A model generated the notes under the pieces. The model did not search any database and was not told where the DNA came from. It saw nothing but the letters and a program-made list of their open reading frames with translations. The translations under genes and the position numbers were made by a program. Below are positions 11,863 through 23,500 of a stretch of 64,000 bases of DNA, piece by piece (position 1 is the first letter of the stretch; the number at the start of each line of letters is the position of its first letter). Source of the DNA: Tetracladium setigerum (Eukaryota > Ascomycota > Leotiomycetes > Helotiales); NCBI GenBank assembly GCA_031472005.1, contig PZJY01000012.1:1178001-1242000 (forward strand), read 5' to 3'.

Positions 11863-12493
11863 GGACTCCGGACACCTTCCCATCTCACTCACCATCTGAC
11901 TTCTAGCAGTTGTCAAGAACCCGTACAAAATACAACAACTAAAGCCTCACTTATTGCTAGGTAATCATCCCACCATACATATCTCTCTCTCAAATAGGTT
12001 TATCTATTCAAACAAATAAATTTCTCTTTCCTTCAATAATTACCTACCCCGCGCATCCCCCATCCCTATTATTCCCCCATCTAGGTATCCATCCATCTAT
12101 CCATCCATACGCGTACCTAATTATTCCTCCGTATTATTCTAACAAAACCCACCCACCTACCTACACCCACCCACTTACCTACCTAATCATCTCCCTCGCT
12201 CCCACCAGCTCCCCATCTCCACAGCCTTGCTTCTACTCTCCCTCTCTCTCAGCCTACAAAAATAGATTATCTGTTGCATTTCGCATATTGTGGGTCCTGA
12301 TGTTGGGCTTTCTCGAGTGACACAGCATGCGGCGTAGGTTTGGTGTTTTTTGGGGGAGTGGGTGTGGGAGGGGGAAGGGGGGTCGGGATTGCATACATAT
12401 TAATTTTAGCACCCGTTAATGGTAGCACTACTCCTGCTGACCCCCTTTTCGTTTCCTTTGAACACCTTTAGTACTATGGAGTAGGGAGGTGAT

Positions 12494-12556
12494 GTACTTG
12501 GGTACTTACCTTAGCTACCTCCTTACCTAGGTACTGTAGGTACTTACCTACCGTAG
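12494..12556. repeat. TACCTA/TAGGTA-rich interrupted repeat
   Basis: The self-complementary words TACCTA and TAGGTA (and TACTTACC variants) recur about every 10 bp. They can form small alternative hairpins. Function unknown. Confidence 0.5.
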
Positions 12557-14973
12557 GGTACGGAGTAGGGAGGTGGGTTTTGACTCTGGAGAGACGGTGG
12601 GGAGGGTGGGGAGAAGAGGGGCGGGGAAGGAGAGAGATTATTGTGGGGTTTCTTGGTCGAACAGATCATAATAATAATTGCGGAAGTATTAATCTTACTG
12701 TTCTAAAAGAACATCCGTGGCCGAGGGTGGGTGGGTGTTTAGGGGAGGGCTTTATGAAACGGTTTGGTGTTGAATTTGTTTGGAAACCGTGTTTGGCATC
12801 TTGAATAGTAAGTAGGTAGGTGGTAGGTAGAAAATAGGTGCGCTTTGATTTCTTATGTAGAATAAGTAAGGTAGGTAAGGCAGTGAGTTCTTGGTTGAGG
12901 GGTAGGGGACTATTTATTCATGTACGGTACCTTACTTAATTCACGAAGTTGTTCAACGCGGATAGGAAAGCAGTCGATCGAAATTTATTTGTTCATTTTG
13001 TCAAGCTCTTTGAATTGAATTATTTTATCGCGATTATTTTTGTCTGAAAGTCACTCTGCAGAAAATAGGAAATGCCATTTCCCTTCTCAGGCGGTAGGAA
13101 AGAGCACGCTGTCGAAGGTTTAAGATTTGTTGTCTTGCACTTTGGTTGCAAGCTGCGATTATCCAATTTTGTAAAACAAAATTCTCTCGATTTCTCTTCT
13201 GTCTAGTAACAAGGAAAATGAAGTTAAATCCGGCCAACAAGTTTATTTAGATTTTAGTAGATGTCTCTGTCTGTAACCACGAAAATAGCGAGATGGATGA
13301 CAAACAGCAAGCAGATCGCATCACATTCTCCTTTTGGTATACCTAGGTACTTCATCATATCGATTTCTCTCAACACTTCCCCTTCAAAAAGGAATTTCTG
13401 TCTCTGTCTTGAGCCAAATATCCTAAGGGTTCTTCTCACTTGTCTCTCCGAGAGGAGTGGTTCATTAGCGAAAGAGCCTCAAGAAGGAACGGTTCAGACT
13501 CATCAACTTTCGCCCTGCATCTCCGCAATACGATCATAGTAAGGATAAAGCCAACAACGTAAAGTCGCTGTCACCTTGTTCCCAAATAAAGTAAAATCAC
13601 CATCACTGCGATACAACATCCTGTCGCGGTTACCCAAAAGAATTCGGAACCAGCTCAACTCAAGCTATCCTCTCATCTCTCCATCTCTCTCTCCATCCTC
13701 GCTAAGGTTATCCAAGACATCCCTCCGAATGCCGAAAAATCTACTCCAAAACAAATATTTCATTCGCAACTATCAGTCATACATGTAAAAGGGACGCTAA
13801 AAAAAAAGACCAGACTTCTAAAAATCCAACTCATTCGCACACCAGCGCCAGAAGTTTTCTGGTAAACCTAAATCTACCTACCTATGCACCGACCACAAAT
13901 CAATCAATTAAAATTTTCTTTGCGGCCAAAATAAAGGCGCTGTTGGCCCTGACACCATCTTACTTTCACTTTCAGATATGGTTCGTGACGTCGTGGAAAA
14001 AGCACGGAGCACATTTTGTATTGACAGTATTAAACTAGCTGATAGTTGCTCGTCGTCTTGTTTAGATAAATATCTATATTAGCGCACTTTAAACATATAG
14101 AGCTTGAGCCGGAAAGTATCGCAATACTCGTTGATTCGTTGCTGGAGAAGTGCCTGGGTAGTGAGTGGATAGTGAGTAGTTGAGTTCCGAAAAGACTTCT
14201 GATACCGTACATACGGTGTATGCCCATCTTTGGAAGCCGCTAGCAACAGCGAACAGTCCGGGAAGGAGAAACGAGGTTGAGATGTGCAAAAGAGTTGAGC
14301 GATTTGCATCCATCATGTCAACGATGTTTGCTGTCGAAGATCTTCGGTCTCAACTCCTCAGGAACCTTGTGCTGGAAGTTCAAAATGCTGAGATAGGACA
14401 CTAAGAGGGTTGACATCAGTGAGATTGTCCTAAATAACATCTATACTAGTAAGATTAGCTCAACTTAGATGACTTACCGTTCGGTGTACTCAACACTATC
14501 TCTCAAACAGGCAAATACCAGCACAAACATCGATTTTTATCACCTGAGCTGTATACTCGCTCATTTCAGATTTGACAGCGACCCACCTCCCCAAATCCAA
14601 ACAAGTCCCCCTCCTCGCCTTCTCCCCGTGTATCGAAATACAGTCCAAATCAGCATCTCTATTATGCTGTCGTCGTTGTTGTTGTTACTCGAGATTTAAA
14701 GACCAATCGGATTTTAACTTTCGTGTACAGTCGGGAGCGGATCGGTACACTATCCATCCCTTCGGCTATTCTCAACCTCCGTCCAATCTGAACAAATCAA
14801 AACAGACAGATGTCGAGAAGCATTTAAGGCACGCTAATTGCTTCAGGCTGGAGCTTACCTATGTAGGGCTGCAGTGTAGCATCTGGGTTTTTATGGGAGG
14901 GGGAAAGCCTTTTCGTATTCCATTTCTGGACCCTCAAGATATAATCCAGTTGCGCGTACGGAGTGCTGTACGT

Positions 14974-15013
14974 ACAGGGGTTTTAGTCTGAAAATTCAGA
15001 CCAAAACCCCTGT
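14974..15013. repeat. Near-perfect 19-bp inverted repeat (palindrome), 2-nt loop
   Basis: The left arm starts acaggggtttt at 14974 and the right arm ends aaaacccctgt at 15013. 18 of 19 positions pair (14985/15002 is A opposite C), with loop AA at 14993-14994. It is an extrudable cruciform or hairpin in non-coding DNA. Confidence 0.9.
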
Positions 15014-16050
15014 CGTTCCTCATAAAGCTATGTTGTTCGCCATGAAACCCCGGTTGTTCTTCACGAAGCCCTGTCACTTTCTGGTAGGTTTCGGCTAATT
15101 GACCTGACTGAACGGCGAGTAAACAAACAACCAACCTCTCGACTTCTTCTTTGGGCTGTGCTAGCGTGATCTTGGAAGTTGGCGCTACGCACTATCAGCT
15201 AAATTCAGAGTCTGCAGAAGCTTTCCAGGCACCTGATCTGGACCTTTTGGGCCAAAAATCTCTGTTTGCCGCTCACCGTTGACAAGGTTTAAATTGTCAA
15301 TATGTTAGCTAGGCTGTATCCATTGCTTCCATCTTTCTTCAAGATTTCGAAGGGAATCATCTGGCTTCAACGCATCTCGGATGATCGGGGTCTGAGAAAC
15401 ACAGTATCAGCCCAGAATCCATCAAGTGGTAGCAATGATTATAAGTATTGACTTCTCTTTTCGAACGTACCCAGCATGACTTGTGATATTAACAATTCCC
15501 TCACTTTCAAACTGCACACTTCTAGTACAGTCGGCTTTCCCAGACACTAGCCAATATACATACTTGAATCTTTTACCATCTCCATGCTAACTTTCGAGCT
15601 TGTCATTGCTATATGGACCCATGCTGATATGTAAACAACTTACCGATACTGAAACCGATACTGAAGTTTACGTTCCACTCCAACTCAAAAGATGACTATC
15701 ATACCCAACAGGGACATAGCGGCTTGGCACATGCCAAGTAACATAACATAAGACTGAGAGTTTTTCTCTAGCGGTGGTAGTTGACGCCCCGACACGTTCC
15801 TAGCCCATTTCCTGCCTCGAGGCCAAGATTCTGCTCAACACTCACAGTTAGTCCGTATCTGAATGAATATACTGGCGTAAACTTTGGCAGAAAAGGTGAT
15901 GGTAGCAAATCTTTGCAAGTGCCTTTAGGGTGATAATCATCTTACAAAAGGCCTCTTCCATCTCCCATGCTCTACTTTTCGTTTTCCCCCATTATACAAA
16001 CATTTCCCTCTCACCACGTTGCCTTCAATACTCATTCACCCTCAAGTCTT

Positions 16051-16084
16051 CAACACCAAACCAAAGTCAACACCAAACCAAAGT
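16051..16084 (+). repeat. 17-bp direct tandem repeat in the 5' leader
   Basis: Two exact head-to-tail copies of a 17-mer beginning caacaccaaacc, about 70 bp before the ATG at 16155. This fits the CAA-rich leader style of well-expressed fungal genes. A TATAAA sits at 16117-16122, only 33 bp from the ATG. Confidence 0.75.
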
Positions 16085-16154
16085 CAAAACCAACTCACAT
16101 CAACTTCACCAACTCATATAAACCTCACCAAACCTCTCGACGGCAACTGTCAAG

Positions 16155-16772
16155 ATGTCATCCCACAAGATGTCTGTCAATTTCATCCTCAACCAATGGA
16201 CGCCCATCAATCGTCCAGTCCCAAACACCAAGCAGGCCATCAAAGGTCCAGCAGCACCTCCACCACCTCCAGCTGCACCCCAAGCCGCCGCCGCCGCACT
16301 CGCAGCTCCAGCTCCAGCCTTTTCCGTCCCTAACGGAAAAACCTCCCTTAAAGCCCAACCAGCTCAAAACTGGGACGGCCAAACGGGTATGCAAATCCTC
16401 ACCACTCTGCACCTTCAACCCAACGTCTTCCCCCAGATCACCGTCACTGGCAAGAAGCCCCAACCCGCACTCAACGCCAACAACAGCCGAGGACCATCCA
16501 CCAAGTCATCCATCTACACCATTCTCGCCCCAGGAGGCCCAATGTCTCTTGCGACCATCACTCGCGCCATGAGCGCCTTCCACACCTTCGACGGGGGCAA
16601 CCCTCCCAAGAACCAAACCATTCGCGCTGCACTCTGCCGATCAGACTGCTTCGAATCCGTCGACAACATGTGGCGGCTCGTCAACGATGCCGCACCGCCA
16701 ACGCCTCCCGACAGCTCGCCTGCATCGCCTACGTCGTCTGCGTCGTCGGCCTTCTGCTCCCAAACAAAGTAG
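16155..16772 (+). CDS. Unknown small protein, Pro/Ala-rich with a winged-helix-like core
   Basis: Single-exon frame of 205 aa starting at ATG 16155 with a good context (A at -3); a second Met follows at residue 6. Residues ~33-60 are Pro/Ala-rich linker (APPPPPAAPQAAAAALAAPAP). Residues ~120-180 read IYTILAPGGPMSLATITRAM...NQTIRAALCRSDCFESVDNMWRLV. That pattern (helix, PMS-L turn, helix, Arg-rich recognition helix, F-x-x-V...W-x-L wing) resembles HARE-HTH/winged-helix folds. The tail is Ser/Pro-rich (TPPDSSPASPTSSASS). No signal peptide or membrane segment. DNA binding is inference from pattern only. I do not recognise the family. Confidence 0.7.
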   Translation: MSSHKMSVNFILNQWTPINRPVPNTKQAIKGPAAPPPPPAAPQAAAAALAAPAPAFSVPNGKTSLKAQPAQNWDGQTGMQILTTLHLQPNVFPQITVTGKKPQPALNANNSRGPSTKSSIYTILAPGGPMSLATITRAMSAFHTFDGGNPPKNQTIRAALCRSDCFESVDNMWRLVNDAAPPTPPDSSPASPTSSASSAFCSQTK

Positions 16773-17483
16773 AGGGCCAAACCGTCAATATCCTCGCCAA
16801 CTTCGACAACTTCCATCCACAGCGCTCAACAACACAACTCGCCTGACCCGGATACGACTCTCCTTTGTTTCTGCTGGTTTTTATTGTCTTGTGTAGCCTC
16901 TGTTTTGTATTTGGGGATTCTGCTTTATTTTGTAGCATGGAGTTGATGTCGATGACGAAAAGTTATTAGACCTTTCCAGACAAAGACTCGTGCCTTGTTT
17001 TGTTGGTATTTCTTTTGGAAGAGAGTGTTTTTCCCCGAGGTTTTACAGGTGCTCTCACCAAGCATGAGTAACCTTTCCTTGGGGTTGTTTCACGGCTCAG
17101 GATACTTGGTCTTGTGGTAGATAGAATATGAACTCAATCAAACAAAAGTTTGAAAACTCATTCGCTTCACTTGATTCATCAGCCTGTGACATGCCATAAC
17201 GTGTAACTGTGAGAAGAGTTGTGTATTGAACTACAAGATATGAATGATACTGCCCTCCATCCATCCAACCCATCATCTCCTCATTCCCTCTCTCATTCCT
17301 TCTTTATATTTGTCTTTCTTTCCTCCTACACATATCAAACATCATAAATCACCGGATCGCTGGTATTATTCGTATCATCTTACAAATGAAAGGTTTGGGG
17401 TATTGTGACAAGTGTTTGTTTGTGGTACATCTATTCCTTCCTTGAGGACAAGACATCAAGTTTCTCTGCAAACGGGTTAACAT
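16773..17483. other. Convergent 3' intergenic region
   Basis: It separates the stop of the plus-strand gene at 16772 from the stop of the minus-strand mtSSB gene. It is T-rich near 16860-16930 and C/T-rich at 17245-17340. No further gene seen. Confidence 0.6.
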
Positions 17484-17986
17484 TTATTTCTTGCGCTTAT
17501 TGAAAGTTCTCTTACTCTGAACAATGCTCAATGCGCTCCTGGTCTTTCCATCCGCATCCTGATATTGGTTCATGGCTGCCTCACCCTCGAGATAAACCAA
17601 AGTTCTGTGTTCCACAAATGTCAGCCAGCAATTCCCAACACATACCACTCCATTCTTTCTTTCCGCATCTATTATGCCTCTAATCAACCAGAACAAATGA
17701 TTGTGACATACCCCTTGTCCAAACTAGCAATGAAATCTCTTTGTGGTCCTTCAGGTGTGAAGGCCGTAACATTGAAGAAGCTGGTCTTCTGATTGTCTCT
17801 TGGTCCGCTGTTGGTGCCAATCGCGTACTTGAGGATCTCCTGACCGGTGCTGGTAGCACGGAGTTCGGGGGTGGCAGTGAGATGGCCGATGATGGTGATT
17901 TTGGCGAAAGAGGAGCGGGCGGAGGTAGTAGAGAATGCGCGAGCGGCGTGGGTTGGGAGGGCGCGGCGGAGGAGGAAGGAAGACAT
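17484..17986 (-). CDS. RIM1: Mitochondrial single-stranded DNA-binding protein
   Basis: Binds ssDNA during mitochondrial DNA replication. Exon 1 is 17986-17712 and exon 2 is 17604-17484. The intron has a GTATGT donor and ACAG acceptor in phase 2, and splicing gives KG-TLVYLEGEA without a break. Product 131 aa, the usual size for mtSSB. Seen: N-terminal Arg-rich mitochondrial presequence (MSSFLLRRALPTHAARAFST), then the SSB OB-fold start SFAKITIIGHLTATPELR, TGQEILKYAIGTNS, SFFNVTAFTPEGPQRDFIASL and LVYLEGEA...YQDADGKTRSALSIVQ. The C-terminus is Lys/Arg-rich (KRTFNKRKK), as in fungal RIM1, and lacks the acidic tip of bacterial SSB. Confidence 0.95.
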
Positions 17987-18463
17987 TTTTGATGATGTTT
18001 GAGCTGAAGGAGTAGTTGGGGAGTTGAATCAATGTGTTGGAGTATTGATGGGATTGGAGATGTGGTTGTGGTGTTGTGAGGCGCAAAGATTTGTTTGCTG
18101 TTTCGTTACGCGTTCGAGTGTCGAAAATCCGGAGACGTGATAGGGGTATGTCACGTGAAAGTTCACAAAAGACCTTGACATGAATTGAATCTCTCTAAGT
18201 TGATCTCTCCAGTCTATCTCATGGACGACGCATTTCTACAGCTCAGATATGAAATACAAGTGTGTTTCTACCAATTGGGGGGCATTCGTGTCGCTGCTTT
18301 TAAATCTTGACCTTTCCTGCTTCTTTTTGAGTTCGTCATGTCCGGTGTACTGTCACACAAGCAAATACCCCAACACAGGCGAACATGCACAATACCAGAA
18401 TCTACCACATTTGCCCGCCTACCTCCTACGTAGTATCGACCTAGATGCCAAGTGGAAGAGTAT

Positions 18464-18490
18464 GGAACTGCCGATAAAATCGGCAGTTCC
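18464..18490. repeat. Perfect 12-bp inverted repeat with AAA loop
   Basis: The arm ggaactgccgat at 18464-18475 pairs exactly with 18479-18490 across a three-base loop. GC-rich enough to form a stable hairpin in RNA. Confidence 0.9.
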
Positions 18491-18842
18491 GCGGCAGAAA
18501 GCCCGAAATAATCGAAGAGAACGGAGCAGTCCCTAGATTTTTCCCGACCTTACACCACACTGCCACCAAGGTAGTATATTAGATCTTTTCCAGCACCAGC
18601 AGCCGGCATCAAGATCGGTCTCCTGTACCACAGAAAGAGTTTCCATCTCCGCTGTGCCCGCCAGTACTTGCCTGTCAGACTCGAGGAAGAGGTTTATGGT
18701 TCGTGGTCAAATAAGCCAAGCCGGTCACAACATGAACCATGGTTCGAGACTTTGCAATATTGAATCACGCGTGGGAAACGCGTCGTCCTACGTGGGCGTT
18801 GCTTTCGTGTTTTCGTGTGCTGTATCCTTCGTACGAAGTCCG

Positions 18843-18869
18843 AATCTGGTGCAACCTGTACACCAGATT
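18843..18869. repeat. Perfect 9-bp inverted repeat with 9-nt loop
   Basis: aatctggtg (18843-18851) pairs with caccagatt (18861-18869). It lies ~350 bp from the first hairpin of this region. Confidence 0.8.
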
Positions 18870-20278
18870 TTAGAGGTTATGTCGAGATCCTTCATTCTAT
18901 GCAAATCTCAATGTGCATCTGTAGCCATCGCAGGTGGAAAGTAGACCGGCAGGTCTGGACATCCATTCCTCTCCGCAAAGTTCAATAATGGAAGTCTAAC
19001 GCGAAGATGAAAGGGTTTAAGAATTCGTACCTAAGCGAATGTGCCTCGGAGATTTTCAGCGCATGTTCACTCCTCTTTGAGCCTTTCCCCTTTGGTGATG
19101 ATCGACCTCCGAACAACCCACCCGGAACAACCACAAAACTTCATCCCAAGATCTCATCTGCATCGCGATATGTATTGCTCTTTTCTTTTCTCGGCGGCGT
19201 AACCACGTCACAGCCTCCCTCTCATCGTACAAAAATACATTGCTGGCGTGTCATTCATATACGATCCATCTATGGGCTGTCTCAGAATCCTCATGCGGGA
19301 CGTTGAGGTTCATGCGAGGCGCTTGTCAACCCTAAAGGGACTTTCTTCTCATTTCGCTTGTTCAGCCTCTTTTCGACCCACCCCCCCTCCGACCTCCTCG
19401 AGACGAAGATCATTCGATATCGAAACTTGCAAATTCTCACCCTCGCCCACATTGACTTTTCTCGTCGGAAGCCGGCTGGTCCTTGTCCAAAGTTTCCACG
19501 TTTCCATCTGGTCCGTCAATTGGCCGGTACAAGTAACGCATTGCTGTCACTCCCTCATCCAATCCACTCTATCTTCGTCTGTTATGCTGGTGTTTGTGGC
19601 TGGGCTGAAGTATCTGAAGCCTTCCTCAGAATACGAAAGGGAGATAGTTGCAAGGCATCTGGAAAGGATTGGAAGTCGTCGTCGTTGACTTTGCCTCACC
19701 ACGGCAAACAAGCCCCTATTCAGAGTTTCCACTGGTCACCATCTCATCAAACGTTTCTGCAAAGGCTGCAGAGGGAAACGCCATGTACGGAGAAGCGCTA
19801 GTGCACTCAATTTGTGTGTCCATCGTGACGAGCTGTCTGCGATGGCGTTCCCGCTTTGGAAACCGCAATTTCTCACAGAACCTCAAACCACCCACTTCAT
19901 GGCATAATTTTGGGCACGTCCGGCGCCAAGGGCTCAATACATACTGAGCTTGGACACGATTTTCGTCCCAAGTCTCCCAATTGCTGGCCACGGTTTGCTC
20001 GTGTATCCATCCTTGATCCGATGCGGCCTCATCGGGTATCCTTGTCGAAAGAATGGGGGCATCTGATCCAAAAGCCTGGGCCATTCCCCTCCCTCACCTG
20101 TTCTTCTTCGGAAAGATCCCTTAACTTCTTCATTATCGTTTTCTTGTTGTTGAGCTCTTTTGCGTCGATGCTATTTACACTCGTTTACCTCTGAAGAAAG
20201 CTTCGAGGATTTCACTCTTTTATCCTTTCGAGGACCTTACAACCAGTCGGTTATTTCTATACATCCTCTTATTTAATA

Positions 20279-23200
20279 ATGGTTCTTGCGATGCGGTTAC
20301 AGGTTTGGGCGGTTTTGATGGTGTGCTTCTGCTTTGCAGTCGCGAGTCCACGAGTATATGGACGGCAGGAGGATACAAATGCGCCAGCAACTACTTCGGT
20401 TTCGACAAGAACGAGGACGAGCCAAGCTTCATCGACTGTAACTACTCGACCTTCCCAGAGTGAGGGAAGTAGTAGTGAGAGTGAAGACTCAACATCGTCT
20501 TCCTTTTCGACAACCAACCCATCAGAAACCTCAACTTCAACTTCATCCGTTTCATCAACAAAAACAGAGGAGATCATATCCGCAATTACCTCTAATGCCA
20601 ACGGGGTGGTCGACACTTCGTCGACTAGAAATGGAAACTACAGCTGTAGGTACTAAAATTTCAGCAAGCAATACTCTTACTCACGGTTCATAGTCGCAGC
20701 CACACCAAATGCTCTGCCATTGGAGCCCGTTGCATCGCCTGCCTTCATTGTAGGAGGGATCCTTCTAGTGCTCACCGGAAGCGCCTATACACTTATTGGT
20801 GTCAAGAACAAATGGGTCCATACGTTCTTCTCTGCGGCATATCTGGGTGCAATCTCGGTGACGGTTTTGATACTCTATGTATGTTTCGCACTCGCCGAAA
20901 CACTTGATCGGCCACTGACATTATAATTCAGGTTATGAGTCTACCAGTTAGCAATGGCATCCAAGGCGCATACTTGGTAGCAATTGCCTTGACCGGCTTC
21001 ATCCTTGGAGGAGGAGCTACGATATTCACAGAAATGACTGAAAGTCTTGGATGCTTACTAGGCGGTTTTTCGCTAAGTATGTGGTTGCTTGTTCTCAAGC
21101 CTGGTGGATTGATTGAGTCGCAAAGCGGTAGAGCTATTCTCATTGCCATGACTACCATTGTCGCATTTAGCACCGCATTCTCTCACTATACTCGTCAATA
21201 TGCACTTGTTCTCGGCATCTCATTCTCCGGTGCTACAGCAGTAAGTTTCCCAAACTGATTGTGGAGTCATCACTGACACGATTCTCAAGTTCATCTTAGG
21301 TATCGATTGTTTTAGCAGCGCTGGCCTAAAAGAGTTCTGGGCATATATTTTCAATCTCAACGATAACCTATTTCCGCTCGGAGCAACCTCTTACCCTGTC
21401 ACCAAAGGAATGAAAGTTGAGATTGCCGCAATCATCGTTATCTTTCTCGCTGGAATTGTCTCACAATTGGAGCTGTGGAAGGTCATCGCAGAGAGGCGCC
21501 AAAATCGTGTCGATGAAGAAATGCACGATGACGGACTCACGGACTTGGAACAGGCGGAAGAAGATGTCGCAAGACGAATTGCAGATCGCATTCTAAGGGA
21601 AAGAAAACAATGGGAAGATGTTTATGGCGATAAGGACGTCCCAATAGCGAACCCAGAGCGAAAGGATTCTGGAATAGCCGACATTGAAAGCCAGCGGAAG
21701 CGCTCTCAAGAAGACACAATTGAAATGTCTTCGGTTGTTCCCCATACCACGAGAACTGCATCTGGAATGGCGTCGAAACATGAGGGTGGGCCTGTAGTTA
21801 TCCGGGTTGCGCGAGATGAGCCCTTGCCGTGCTTAGAAGAGGACCAAATCGAGGACCAAGTCAAAGGAGCCAATGGGACGTATACACCAAAAGCGAATCT
21901 CGAGCGGGAACAGCCAAAATGGGTAGGAGCAGATGGTGAAGAGATGTCTCTGCAGATCAGTTCAAAGCGGGTTTTAATTCCTGGCAAATCAGATGCGCCC
22001 AAGGTCGTTCCTCTACCATTCCAGGTTCCCAAATCCGAAGCTGGTGACGATGATGGTATGTCAGTTGCTACTTTTGCAGATGAAGACGTCAAGCGCCGCT
22101 CAAAGCATCTCTCCGCCAGTTCGGCAATTCTTCGAAAGCTATCAAACTTATCACAGAGGAGTTCGCGGAGCTTTTCACAACGGGGAGGGGAAAGTTCTGA
22201 AGATCTGATTATTCCAAGAGCAGTCGATATCGGAGATGATAGAGCCTCTTCAATTGCTGCTACAGTGGATGGACTCAGCGATGATGAGGATATGAGTCCA
22301 CGCTCATCTTTTGACGGGAGAAATAACGAAGTCGACATTATTGTTAATGCGCCCGAAGTCGAGTCGCCGACAGTCATCACACCAAATATTGCGGATGAAA
22401 TTAAAGCAACCAAAGCCAGACCGTTCTCTGTAATGACAGAGTCAACGAATATTCTCGACCCGGTGGAAGATATCGCGAGTTCGCGGAAATCCACCCTCTC
22501 GACATCAATGGCAACCCCTGCAAAAAGAGCAAGCATCACAATAGATCAATTGCCATCACAACTCTCGAAAGTCATTACCTCGTACAGAACAAATGAGTGG
22601 AGTAAGCATCTAGAGAGTGCGGAAGATCCCGAGCTCGATGAATTGAAGGAGGTCGAATACTCTAACGAGGTCGAAGCCAAGCCTGTCGAGGCTGTTGTAC
22701 CAGTCGATGTAGAAGCACTTCAACAGACAGCGGAGACACCCTCAAGATCTGTTTCTCAAATGTCAAATCGACCCCCTTTGTCAAGAGCAGCATCTAGAGC
22801 TCATGCCACATTATACAGGTCCGACAGTAAAAATGGCCAGCATCAAGACGGCACTCTTTCTCGGAGCACATCAAATCAGAATCTCAGAAGAACTGTCCTT
22901 CGTTCTTCATCGACACCTACAACCAACGGATCGATGGTTGAATCGCCTATCGAATATAACAACTATGGTTTCATGGGAAAACGAGACTCGATAGTACGCG
23001 CAAAACAATCATATTACGCCAATGGAGCTGCTCTCACATCAATGCCTGAATTCCCTCGGCGTTCTGTTCAAAGCATTGATGCAAATGTCTACAGCAACCT
23101 AAATCAAAGCACGCCTGCTTTTGCAGACGACGACAACATCTCTCTCTCCGCACGACGATCATTACTCCTCCAACATCCTAATAGCTCATACCAACCCAAA

Positions 23201-23500
23201 CGACAATCCTCCACCCCGACACCCATGGCTAGAGAGCAACAACTAGCATCATGGCGGGCCAGCGTCTCACAGGATTTACTCAGTGGCGTTGCACCAACGA
23301 ATAACATGGAGAGGTCGAGAAATTCTCTGTTCCAAGAAAGACAGGCTGAGGAGCAGAGGAAGGTGACGGAGGCAAAAGTGAAGGCGAAGCGGGAGAGTCT
23401 ATTCGATGAGAGGATGAGGAGGGGCGACATGCTCGAGGCTCATCGAGATGCGTTGAGGAAAATGCAGGCGAAGGCGAACAAGGCTGTGAAAGATGTATGA
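20279..23500 (+). CDS. DUF4203 (TM7S3/TM198-like) multi-pass membrane protein
   Basis: Exons 20279-20645, 20694-20878, 20932-21240 and 21290-23500; all junctions keep frame and give 1023 aa. Seen: an N-terminal signal-like segment (LQVWAVLMVCFCFAVAS), a Ser/Thr-rich luminal stretch typical of O-glycosylated fungal proteins, then about seven hydrophobic helices (PAFIVGGILLVLTGSAYTLIG, ISVTVLILYV, YLVAIALTGFILGGGATI, ILIAMTTIVAFSTAF, and FILGIDCFSSAGLKEFW at the conserved end). After the last helix (AAIIVIFLAGIVSQLELWKVI) follows a ~650-residue Ser-rich cytosolic tail ending in a Lys/Arg/Glu coiled coil (ERQAEEQRKVTEAKVKAKRESLFDERMRRGD). Fungal members of this family have no established function; signalling or transport would be guesswork. 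A start at the second Met (residue 5) is possible. Confidence 0.88.

Larger units (their letters stand above)
11278..16154. other. Gene-poor region, pyrimidine-rich, with simple repeats
   Basis: Nearly 4.9 kb without a supportable protein gene. 11400-12240 is strongly C/T-rich on the plus strand with many CCATC, CTCAC and TACCTA words. 12480-12560 is rich in TACCTA/TAGGTA. 12950-16000 shows only short frames. A near-perfect palindrome sits at 14974-15013. The last ~200 bp probably hold the promoter and leader of the gene at 16155. Confidence 0.6.
17987..20278. other. Divergent intergenic region with clustered hairpins
   Basis: A 2.3-kb head-to-head interval between mtSSB (-) and the DUF4203 gene (+). 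It holds two inverted repeats (18464-18490 and 18843-18869) and the palindrome TTCGTACGAA near 18829. Open frames at 19.2-20.1 kb lack recognisable domains. Confidence 0.55.

Noticed and set aside
21706..22539. 277-codon frame antisense to the DUF4203 gene
   Set aside because: Exact shadow of the Ser-rich coding sequence; serine codons read as open antisense codons. The sense strand has the conserved domain and splice sites.
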